A DNA stretch of 64,000 nt, from positions 511,237,100 through 511,301,099 of the forward strand of contig OZ010792.1 in the NCBI GenBank assembly GCA_963932465.1, in the 5' to 3' direction. The notes below the pieces were generated by a model. The model did not search any database. It worked only from the letters and a program-made list of their open reading frames with translations, and was not told the origin of the DNA. This document shows positions 10,984-20,530 of this stretch, piece by piece. A program made the position numbers and the translations under genes. This stretch comes from Maratus speciosus. Lineage: Eukaryota; Arthropoda; Arachnida; Araneae; Salticidae. Position 1 is the first letter of the stretch. Each line of letters begins with the position of its first letter.

Positions 10984-13296
10984 TCATCTCGGTATCTGCA
11001 AAACTCGCAGAGTTATTAAAATTCAAAATTCGCGACTTACACCATTTCCCCATGCCTCTGAATGACAAGTTATTGACTCATTTTGAATGGAAGATAGGGA
11101 TCCTCTACAAATTGTACGTTATTAAAAGTCGATTTAAGACGGTGCCTCTCCTTTGGACATAAAATAGCAGCGTATAGATTTGAAGTTAACCTTCTTTCAA
11201 ATTATGCTGGAGGCCTTTATTAGAGGTCTGCACGGGTCGAAATATCCAGACCCGGTCTTGAGCCGACCCATAGAAAAAAAAGTTCGTCCCGGTCAGGAAA
11301 AATGTTTAAATCTTAGCCCGAGTCCTGTCCGGACTGATTGAATTTCTAGAAAACATAGTTTTTTACGTCGATATGGTTAAAAATTGTTTGGTATGAAAGA
11401 GTTCCGACCAAAAATAGCTTTATAGCTTTATAATAGCTTATAGATTTTCCTTTTATATGTTTATAATCTTCATTTTTAAAGAAGCGTCAAAGGCTGTGAT
11501 ATTTATTTATTTTAATGAATCTCTATTTGTTCGTAAATGTTTCACTTACCATTTAATATCGTTAGTCCATAATCTATGCACTAGAGACTTTCAAAAATGA
11601 TATACACTAAAATCTTCTAAGATGGAATCACACAAACAAGAAAAAAATGCCTTATAGACAATTTCCCATCTTAGGAGGTGCAAATGTACTCTATTCTTTT
11701 CTCAAATATTATTATATTCATTTTGCATGGATCAAAAAATTATTCCATTTTAGACAGGATTCCGTAATAGGCAGGTCCTTTTTCACTTATTTTAATGTTT
11801 GTTTTTTTTTTCTTTTTCTTTTTTTCGTTTAACTCTACTATTTTTTTAAAAACGATTTTTAAAGTTTAATTGTAAATGGTAATATGTTTTAATTGTAATG
11901 GCGATTTAAAAATATATGCATTTTTTGTAATTTTTTTGGGTTGAGCCAAACTTTACTGATTTTTTCACGGATTAGGTGAGTCAGATAGAATGATTTTAAT
12001 ACGGATTAAGTCGAGACCGGGAATGAAAATTTCGCCCCGTGCAGACCTAGGAAGAAAGGAAGCCAGTCCCGGTTCGGTATGAAAAATACATTAAGCCCGA
12101 TCCAGATTGGTCCGGCCCCAAAATTCAGACTTTTTTAACCGCTCGCCGGGACGATATAAAACCTGAAGTTGTGAGGGTTAAAATTATGAAAACACGCTTA
12201 ATCGGTATGTTAGAAAAAACATTGTCTTAAATAGTGCAGAAAGAAGGTGGAAAGGGCAAAAGTTAAACTGAATCGGAAGTTTAAGCTACAGGAAAGAGTT
12301 ACATATTCACCTGCATTTTTTTTAAAAAGCATTTAAACATTTTATTAAGAGCCAATCTTTATTTAAAACTTTAAATACGTTTTAAATTATTAATTTAAAT
12401 TGTTTAAAATAATTAATTTAAATTTATTAATTTAAAGGCGTAATTCAAATTAAAATAAATTTAATTTAAATTATTAATTTACATTTTTAAGTCAAGAATT
12501 GTTAAAAAAAAAAGGGGGGGAGGGGTGCAAACTCAGAACATGAGCTTTTTGATTATTTTACATTAATTTTCTTTCGACAAATTTTAAATTATATTTATTT
12601 TTGAAAATATGATTTTTTTTAAAAATAAGTTACATCATTTTTTAAAATTTGTGTTTTTAATATTTTTAATATTAATATTTAAAAAAATCCTGAAACAAAA
12701 TTAAAATTATATTTTCCTCTTTAATTAAATGAAAAAAAGTTTGAAATTCGACGATAATATTTCGAGTTATAACGATTTTAAATCACCCCAATTAAAAAAA
12801 TAATAATAATTTAAAAGTTTTAAACTTTCTGAGAAACTTTAGGATGTGATTTTATTTGCAAATTATATGGTTAATCATTACAAAAAACAGAAAAATCTAA
12901 TTTTAACTCAATAAATATATTTTTTACATGTATCCTAGAACTTCTAAAGTAACACTGTTTCTTGAATAACACGCATTTCAATTTGTGTCTAATCCCTTAA
13001 AACCTGACGAATTATTTAAACAGGCATAACTCCGTGAGTTTTGAAGATATGAAGATGGAACTTTTTGTGTTTAATTCAGGAATGGATAAGGAAAAAATTC
13101 CTAATTAGAAAATTTCCCCTACGGGGGCCGTATAAAAATTTAATTTTCGTATTTTCTCAAATGGACCTCCCATGGAGTTGTAACCTATCTCATCAAATTT
13201 TCCACCTTTTTTATGAAACTTTGCAATTGGAAGTATGTGCCTAGGGGCATTAATTAAGGAGATGGCCTATTGTTTCGATATTTATGAATCACCCTG
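10848..13296. mobile_element. 2.4-kb TIR element with CAGGGTGATTCATAAA ends
   Basis: Long inverted ends (about 200 bp, diverging inward) start CAGGGTGATTCATAAATATC and are flanked by TA. The inner parts of both ends share AACTCYGYGAGTTTTG. The left arm has an AAT microsatellite. The interior includes a GC-richer fragment resembling a hAT (11221-12049) and otherwise AT-rich DNA without a transposase. The TA flanks suggest the Tc1/mariner supergroup. TA cannot be proven as a duplication because the flanks are themselves TATATA. Confidence 0.6.
11221..12049. mobile_element. hAT-like element nested in the 2.4-kb element (uncertain ends)
   Basis: The left end reads TAGAGGTCTGCACGGG and the right CCCCGTGCAGACCTA, matching the ends of the complete hAT at 60333-61408 (TAGAGGTCTG and CAGACCTCTA). 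The 8-bp flanks (GCCTTTAT and following GGAAGAAA) do not match. The right side also continues with CCCGGTTCGG-type sequence, so the copy is rearranged or the true end is further right. No transposase. Confidence 0.45.
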
Positions 13297-13642
13297 TATA
13301 TATACAGCTCCTTATAAAACAAAAGCTGTACTTTATTTGTATGCTTTTTTGCAATTGGAAGAACGTTTCTATCATCCGATATAATGCAATTCGGAGAACA
13401 TGTCTGAATCTTTTGCATACATCTCTTTTTCGGAGTAGATTTACATTAAATACATTTAAAAGTCAACGTATTTTCACATAAACATTTATCATATGGAATT
13501 TCTAATCTCAAAACAACTTTATTGGTTTAACAAATAATTTTACTAGAATAAGTGGGTGAGGTCGGGGATCACCCAGGGTGCTAAAAATTAAGGGTGAAAA
13601 ATAGACAAAATGTTTGATTAAGACTTAATATCTTCTTTAAAA
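13297..13642. other. spacer, no gene seen
   Basis: AT-rich DNA between two transposons. The short open frame 13284-13481 overlaps a transposon end and is not supported. Confidence 0.45.
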
Positions 13643-13767
13643 GATGTCATGAGGGCTTAATTTGCACCGGAGCTCCAGTACTTGTCTGTTTTTAGTAAAT
13701 ATTTAAATATTGGTTGGAATTCACCGGAGCTCATAAATACAAGGCTCCGGAGCCCAGTGCAATAGCG

Positions 13768-13800
<33 letters not shown>

Positions 13801-15529
13801 TGAACGCTGCCCATTTTAAGGCTTTACTCTGCACATTTACGAAGTCATTTTCATTTGTAAGTAGATATAAGTATTGCTATTCTGATAGTAAGCAATTGTG
13901 CAGTGTTTCTTCTTTTTCTATAAAAGCATCGAATCGTTCCGATAACGGTGTCAATTTTTTAATTTAATCTGATTTTCAGGGACACTCACCACAAAAGATT
14001 GTTAAGCGGGAGGAATCGATTATAGTTTAAGATATGCACCTTTTTATAGGAAATTGAAAAACGTTGTTCCATTCTTCAGCATATAAATATTAATTTCTAA
14101 TAATTTTATTCATTTTTTCATAAAAATTCATATCTGTGAACTGTTCTTTTTTTATATCAACACTATATCCGAATCATAATCCTTACCATGTTTAATCCCA
14201 GAATTCTGGCAAAGATTTATATTCGAAAGGAGTGATAACTAAAAAGTGGAATAATTGACAGCTAAGTATATGCCGATTGTTATATGTACAGTCGTGGAAA
14301 AAAAAAAAAAGTAAACACCCCCTACTAACTCCTCAACAAATTATCATAGACAAAAGTTACTGGTACCGAACGATTGGAAATAAAGTCTACTTTTAAATGA
14401 TGCATATAAAATTTGCTTAGGGGGCCATCGGCATATTAAAACGAATCCAAACTTCATTTTTTTCAATGGCAATACCCAATTTTAACGAGGTATTTCAAAA
14501 CTTCGGTTCAAACTATGCCTAGACACCAAATTTCAAGTCATTTGAATGATAAGTTTTTGAATTATAAACATTCAAAATTTGGTGCTTCTAATGTTAAATT
14601 ACATTTTCATATTTTTATTTATATCTCCTGAAATTATGATCCTAATGTGCTAATATTTTGTGTAACAATAATACTAATATGCCCAAACATAAATACGCTG
14701 AATTTGCAATTTTTTTATAATTTTATGATATGAATTATGAAATTAATATTCGAAAAAATTATGAATTGCAACCTACAATTTTTTTATGGATTTAGATTTA
14801 TTAAGTCCTGCTTTATGGAAATCCAAAATTTCACATTTTTCTTCCAAGTGGTTTTCAAATTATGCTTAAAAAACGGCAAAATAATGGTTTAAGATTAAGA
14901 TGATTAAGATTAAGGTTTTCGATAGAAGTGGCTAGATATTTTGAAATGTCTTCTGCTCTCCTGTAATCTCGCAGGCTTGAGTGGCGCTTAAAGTGCCTTG
15001 ATCAAGAAGGGGGCTCTCTCGGTTAACAACCGAGTACGTACCGTATTTCAATTTGGATACAGCACTTAAAATAATTAATTTCTCGGAAACTTATGGTAGG
15101 AATTGCATAAAAATTTGTTTTTGGGTAATTGAAGGGTGTAGAGTTCATTTATGTTGTCAAAATTGTGTATTGCCATAGAAAAAAAAAAAGAAGTTTGAGT
15201 TTGTTTTAATATATAGATGGCCCCCTAAGCAAATTTTATATACATCATTTAAAAGTAGACTTTATTTCCAATCGTTCGGTACCAGTAACTTTCTTCTACG
15301 ATAATTTGTTGAGGAGTTAGTAGGGGGTGTTTACTTTTTTTTCCACGACTGTACATTTTTCATTTTCCTAAAAAAAAAAACTTTACATTTTGCAAATAAT
15401 GTATGAAATATAAATATGCAGATTGGAGTGACTGAGGGGGGGGGGCAGGGAGAAAGCTATGGTTGTTAGTACTGCATAATATTAGGGCTCCGGTACTTTT
15501 TTTGTTAGAAATTAAGCCCTGGATGTCAT
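13643..15529. mobile_element. hAT-type element with 8-bp duplication GATGTCAT
   Basis: The element proper (13651-15521) begins GAGGGCTTAATTTGC and ends AGAAATTAAGCCCTG. GATGTCAT lies immediately outside both ends (13643-13650 and 15522-15529), a perfect 8-bp duplication diagnostic of hAT-like transposition. Subterminal GCACCGGAGC and GGGCTCCGGTAC repeats are inverted. A long AT microsatellite is at 13770-13798. A Tc1-like MITE (14289-15351) sits inside, so the original element was about 0.8 kb and non-autonomous. Confidence 0.75.
14289..15351. mobile_element. Tc1-like MITE with long TIRs (family A), copy 1
   Basis: Terminal repeats of over 130 bp start CAGTCGTGG, then an A-run and GTAAACACCCCCTACTAAC. 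TA flanks both ends. TA plus CAGTCG-type termini are typical of Tc1/mariner elements. The interior contains further reverse-complementary blocks and no transposase. Another copy (40797-45446) hosts a fold-back element, and a one-ended fragment lies at 63817-63880. Confidence 0.8.
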
Positions 15530-16099
15530 ATGTAGAAATGGTGACAAAATCTCGCCCAGGATGCTGTGAGTAAACAAAAGCCGCCTTCTGTGTAACTCCA
15601 ACACAAACTGAAAGCCCCAAAATTGCAAGAATTTCGAAAAAAATTCAAATGGAAGTAGTATTTGGATTACATATCTGTATGTTAATAACCTATAATATTC
15701 AATAAATGAGTGAAAGAAAAAATACTGCACATCATTTCTCTTTTACATAAATTATTAATCCGATAAGAAGAAAAAAATCTGAAAGAAAATCATAGCACCG
15801 GGGCCCCTTTCCTTCTGGGCCCCTAGGCCTGAGTCTACTCAGCAAAATGGGTAATCTGCCTCTGATTTCGCCATATGGCGTAGTCCACAGCCCTCTGAAT
15901 ACTGTATTCGGGGGGCTGTGCGCAGTCCATAGCTGACGTTACAAGCTGACGGTGTTCCATAGCTGACGTTAGTAAGTCGGCTATGGGCGAAATCAAATGG
16001 GGGGGTTCATGAGGTACAGACCGCTCACCCCCCGTCCCCCCCAAAAAAGAAAAGGGAGAAAATGCACTTTTTTAAAGATGTTTTTAAAAATCTGTTATA
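15530..16099. other. spacer with a hAT-like end and GC-rich inverted motifs
   Basis: CTGGGCCCCTAGGCCTG at about 15815-15831 resembles one end of a hAT-type element, but no partner end is visible. Between about 15850 and 16000 are inverted motifs (TTCGCCATATGGCGTAG near 15869; CTATGGGCGAAATC near 15983) and two direct copies of CCATAGCTGACGTTA. These look like a decayed MITE. No gene. Confidence 0.45.
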
Positions 16100-16343
16100 G
16101 GGTAAAATCACCAGTGATGGCCAGGTTAAGGACAAATGTTTTGGCTTTTAGCTAATAATTACTATGCCATGCGAATTTTTTTCATGCCGATGGTCAAAAT
16201 ATAAGAAGAAAGGATGGAAGAAGACTTTCGTGTCAAGAAAATCAACAAAATATAAATTTATTCCTTTACAAGATTTGTTTTACTAAAAAGTACAAAAACA
16301 TCAGTAATGGCCCGCTTTGCATCCGTAATGGCCCATCACCGCA

Positions 16344-16379
16344 TTAGTGATGGCCCACCGAAGTCGATTCTTCTTTTTC

Positions 16380-16414
<35 letters not shown>

Positions 16415-16485
16415 AAGGATTTGGCCCTGATATTTTGGTGGCTTCTTTGTTGGTCATCTTAAATCTTTTGTTGACCATCTCAGCT

Positions 16486-16519
<34 letters not shown>

Positions 16520-16843
16520 AGCTATTTCTCTTTGTTTTACTTCTTTTTGTTACAATTCTTCTTGTTTCTTCCATACCTTGTCTTCTTGCAGCTCGTTCCA
16601 TCTTTGCGATGTCAGGTTGAAAGGCATTCTCTCCGATCTCCTCTTCCCTTTCCTTTCTGAACTGTACGGCCATTCCAAGGATTTCTTTTAACCGTTGAGG
16701 TATTCAGCTGTGGAAGTAGTATTGTCGTTATTTTCTGGCTCTGAAAAACTGTCTTCGTCGAAACTCTTTGGCCCCTGATTAACAGCATCAACTGCCTTCT
16801 CAACTCGATCTTTCTGTTCTTTACTCAGTTCTTTTGGAGCCAT
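16344..16843 (-). pseudogene. reduced pogo/Tigger-like ORF remnant
   Basis: A minus-strand frame starts MAPKELSKEQKDRVEKAVDA, which resembles the beginning of the psq-type helix-turn-helix of pogo/Tigger transposases. It passes straight into an acidic stretch (SFDEDSFSEPENN) and stops after 51 codons. Across a frameshift near 16680 a second frame (ILGMAVQFRKEREEEIG) continues to a basic tail with two poly-Lys tracts. The rest of the DNA-binding region and the whole DDE catalytic core are missing, so this is a deletion derivative at best. The poly-Lys is encoded by two A-tracts of about 31 nt, which may be slippage products. Family assignment rests on about 20 residues plus the TA-flanked TIRs. 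Confidence 0.4.
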
Positions 16844-17620
16844 TATCTGTATTCTAAAATAAAAAAGAGATAGCTGTACTAACACTGCAGAATTAAAGTT
16901 TTATTCTTTGCTTAGCTTAATGCCAAAAGGAAAAATAAGGAAACTGTATCATCCCATGCCGCGAATTAGTTATTAGATATCTACACACTATCGTGTCCAT
17001 AGTAAAAGTAGCCTGTGAATAAAAATTTCAATTTCATTAAACAATTCCCAGTTATTCGTAATTTAGACTCTTTTCAGCTAATTTAAGCTTTTTAAATTTC
17101 GATATATTTTAGAAACCGTTCTTAATGAGCGTTTATATCTTATAAATAACCACAATGAGAATTTTTAGTTTCTAGCCCCACCAATATCAAAGAAATTGAA
17201 ACTTTAAAACTTCTTTTTCTCCTGCATCCTTTTAAATTACGATTTTTTAAAACATTTTCGTGCGAGAATAACTCTTGTTATTCTCTCGATTATTCTTCTT
17301 GTTATAACGAGTTGAATCTTAAATGTAACAGCCACGTGAAATTTCAAGTTTTATATTTCAAACAAGACCATAGAAATCTTAATTTAGAACGTTTGCTGCT
17401 CATTTGACCCTTTTAAATTAAAAAATTTTTACAAAACATTATTGACGAGAATTTGTACCTTAACCACCATAACACATGTCAATTTTCTAGCCCCTTCAGT
17501 ATCACGAAAATCGGAATTTTAGAACTATTTCAGCACACTCTTCCCATTAAAAAAAAAACTATTTTGTGCGTACATTTTCGATTTAAAAATAAGAGCCATG
17601 ACAAGTTTAAATTTTATTTT

Positions 17621-17779
17621 GTCGTTCGGAGAGTCGTGTCCGTTTGAAAAAATCAATCCGTACCGGAAATTCTTTCATTTAATTAGACATTGATTCCGAT
17701 ATCTAATGTCTAATAATTACTGGGCAGAATTTTCCGGTACGAATTGATTTTCCCAAACGGACACGACTTTCCAAACGAC
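17621..17779. repeat. 159-bp inverted repeat
   Basis: The arms begin GTCGTTCGGAGAGTCGTGTC and end with the complement GGACACGACTTTCCAAACGAC. Pairing continues inward through TCCGTACCGGAAA/TTTCCGGTACGA to a small inner hairpin around TAGACATTGA. It is probably a MITE inserted in the pogo-like element. No clear target duplication. Confidence 0.65.
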
Positions 17780-19012
17780 TCAATATATCCTTAACAATTC
17801 TATAGAAAACGTTTTCTGCGCATTTAAATCCTTTTTGAATTTTGAATGTTTTACAAACTGTTTTTGGAAAGTATTTACATCTTGCAAGTTACCATCAAGT
17901 CAAAATTTTAATTTTTATATCCTTGAAAATCACAAAAATATACATTTTAGAAAGATTTTGCTCCTGCATTCCGTTGGGATTATGATACCAACATAAAATA
18001 TAGCCTATGGTAAAGTACAGACTTTCAATATCATTTTGCCAACATTACTTTTGAAATACGTTATTAGTTCCATATGTTAACGCCTACAAACAAACGTTTC
18101 TTCATTATAATATTAGTATAAAAATAATATTTAAAAATATCTAAAGATAAAATTGTTTTGAATTATTTTTATAGCTTAATTAAACATACTGAAAAATATA
18201 AATTTTCTTATTTCAAGACTTTTGCTCACTATATACGAAGACCGGTCTAGATATGAATCCCTCTTGAGCAAACGTCATACATTGAACTACCTTGCACTCC
18301 AGAAATCTTAAAACTAAATTTTAAATATTCATCGCTGGCTATAGACGCTAGTTGTGATACTTGAGTTAGGCAGTTAGGGTGTAGATTCTAGACTAAAAAA
18401 CTAGTAAATTATGTCATTTACAAAGGAATGTCGCGGGTACAAAAAGTATAGAATAAAATGGACATAAATAAGAGGAATATGCTAATATAAATTTGTTATC
18501 AAACACTTTGCTTTAAATGTTTGAAAGAAATAGATGTATTAAAAACTTTAATTAATGACAACAAATAGCTATAAAATATAAAAAGTAAGTGTGGGCCATC
18601 ACTACTGCGATCATGAAAAAACAGCATCGGTAGTAGCCCACCCCAATTGCTGGCTTTATAAGTTTATTTTGATAACACCACTATGTTTACATATTCCTTA
18701 AACTTTATATAAGTTATTAGAACTTACTTTTTTTCGTTTATCCTACTTGGAAATTTCGTACACAGCACGAAATCCAACTTTGCTCACTAAATATCTTGCT
18801 AAGAAACCACAGCTGAAACAGGAAAAAAATGAAGCTTCGGTAGGAGCAGCCACTGTTCACGTGACGTGCGTTGATTTGTCAAAACAAAGACATAATGTGA
18901 CAGTCGAAAGACCATTTTATCACTTCTCAGTTGCGCTAAGTTTAAATATTGGGCGTTTCGCGTCTAGCGTCGTAGGAATATTAAATGGGCCATAATAGGT
19001 GATTTTACCCTA

Positions 19013-19419
19013 TATATATATTTTATCTTATCTATTTATTTGAAATTTTATATCACTTCATTTATAATACGTTCGATGCAGAAAAGTTTTTATTTAATAA
19101 TGGTAAAAACTTAGAAAGGTGATTTTCATTCAAATGGAAAGTTTTGGACCCTCCCTGTAAACAAATGCTGGTTACGCCACTGTTTCTACCATATTCATTC
19201 TGCAAGCCTGCATGCATGTTCACAATACCTACTCGGTTCAGATCCCGCGGACCGTTGTGATTGTTTTTCCAGATTCAGATATCTATATATTCCATATCAT
19301 ACTGACTTTGAAAGAGTGGTGGTCGATGAATTAAAATTTTGTTTTAAGCGGTTTTTGAGTGAGTGCGTAGTAGCTATGTGATATCTTGCCTGTCTCCAGT
19401 GTGTTGGTGTTGGTGTTAT
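19013..19419. other. spacer, no gene seen
   Basis: AT-rich DNA between the pogo-like element and the SINE. Nothing recognised. Confidence 0.4.
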
Positions 19420-19660
19420 TTATGACGGCCGATTATCTACACGGGGGGGGGGGGATATAGGACCAAGGGGAGTGCCCTCCGTGGGAGTGTTTCTAAGGTC
19501 CCCTAACCCGTAATTACGCAAAATTATCCAAAGTTCGAAGAAAACCACGGAAAACTTCGAACGTTTAGGCCGACGGGCGCGATTCGGTTCGAACCCAGAA
19601 CTTCTCATCTGCCAGTTTTGAGAGCAGAACCTCTCGTCCACTGGTGGGGCATCTGTCTCC
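19420..19660 (-). mobile_element. tRNA-derived SINE (candidate)
   Basis: On the minus strand, CAGTGGACGAGAGGTTCTGC resembles a tRNA D-arm and A box. GGGTTCGAACC follows about 45 nt later as a good B box, with a TCTGC/GCAGA stem between them. The body runs to GGCCGTCATAAATAAC and ends in an ACCAAC simple tail near 19405-19420. This order (tRNA-like head, body, short tandem tail) is that of a SINE. The 94-codon minus frame across it is incidental. No second copy is in the window. Confidence 0.5.
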
Positions 19661-19704
19661 AGTACTGGAGTGTAGAATCCTCGCTCGAATCTAAGAAACG
19701 TCAA

Positions 19705-20530
19705 CTTTGAAAAAATTGAAATTTTTACTTTTCAATATTTAATTAAGTTATATAAAAATTATTTGAATGAAAAAATGGAAAGTTTCTATTTTTCAATATT
19801 TAATTAAATTATAAAAAAATATTTAAAAAAGTATTAGTAAATTATATAATTATATATTTATAATATTTGTTATAGTGATCGCGGCTTTCACGAATTTCAT
19901 GCATTTTTGAGATAGTTACACGACAAAGTTGATCTATGCATCGATTTTCTTTTCATGGTTGCGAAGCGCTCATATACAAGCAATGGGTGATTCAAAAAAA
20001 GTTTACAAAATGACATGGCAAATCAGGTTTACAACAAGGATGAAAATTCTTTCCGAACGAACCTGGGACCTGGGTCCCCGCCACCTAAATCAGCATACAC
20101 CGGAAGTGCTCCGCACTTGCTGGAGACGATCAAAAACACCGTTGAGTGAGCCAAACCTCCTAATAATCAAGTCCATATAACCCGGAAAAAGAATGCACCA
20201 TTAATGTTCGAAAATTTTGTTAACTAAAGTCTAAGATAAAATTTCGTAATACAGAAAATGATGCGAATTGTCATCTAAGTTGAATGAATCAAATCCCATT
20301 GAAATTAGACCCTTAGAGTTAGAGTACGAGGAAAGAATGCGCCCCCAAGCGGTGGAAGGTGTTCCCTCCTGTAAATTTCACAATTACTTTTAAAATTAAC
20401 ATGATATTAAATAAACGGATGAAATCCTGTATCTAAAGTTACCTTTAAAGTAACGCAATTTTTGGTTTACGGCTGTAGTGAGTAAACGTAAGTTTTTGCG
20501 TAAAAGGAGATTAATGTTCGAAAAAAGTGG
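19705..20530. other. AT-rich spacer with a GC-rich patch
   Basis: Two diverged copies of a roughly 75-bp segment with TCAATATTTAATTAA lie at about 19718-19860. A GC-rich patch at about 20055-20165 (CCTGGGACCTGGGTCCCCGCC, then CATACACCGGAAGTGC) stands out. It may be a decayed SINE or exon, but I cannot assign it. No gene is supported. Confidence 0.4.

Larger units (their letters stand above)
16100..19010. mobile_element. 2.9-kb pogo/Tigger-like element
   Basis: The ends GGGTAAAATCACC and GGTGATTTTACCC are inverted and flanked by TA. Near both ends the phrase GTAATGGCCC or its complement recurs (about 16125, 16305, 16325, 16345 on the left; about 18595, 18628 and 18985 on the right), which suggests reiterated transposase-binding sites. 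A minus-strand ORF remnant lies at 16344-16843. The remaining 1.7 kb is AT-rich and noncoding by eye, with a compact inverted repeat at 17621-17779. Confidence 0.65.

Noticed and set aside
16435..16620. Plus-strand frame with a long Phe run
   Set aside because: It is the antisense of two long A-tracts in the pogo-like remnant.
18747..18995. 82-codon plus-strand frame
   Set aside because: Lies in the subterminal part of a TIR element; no motif, and it runs into the terminal repeat.
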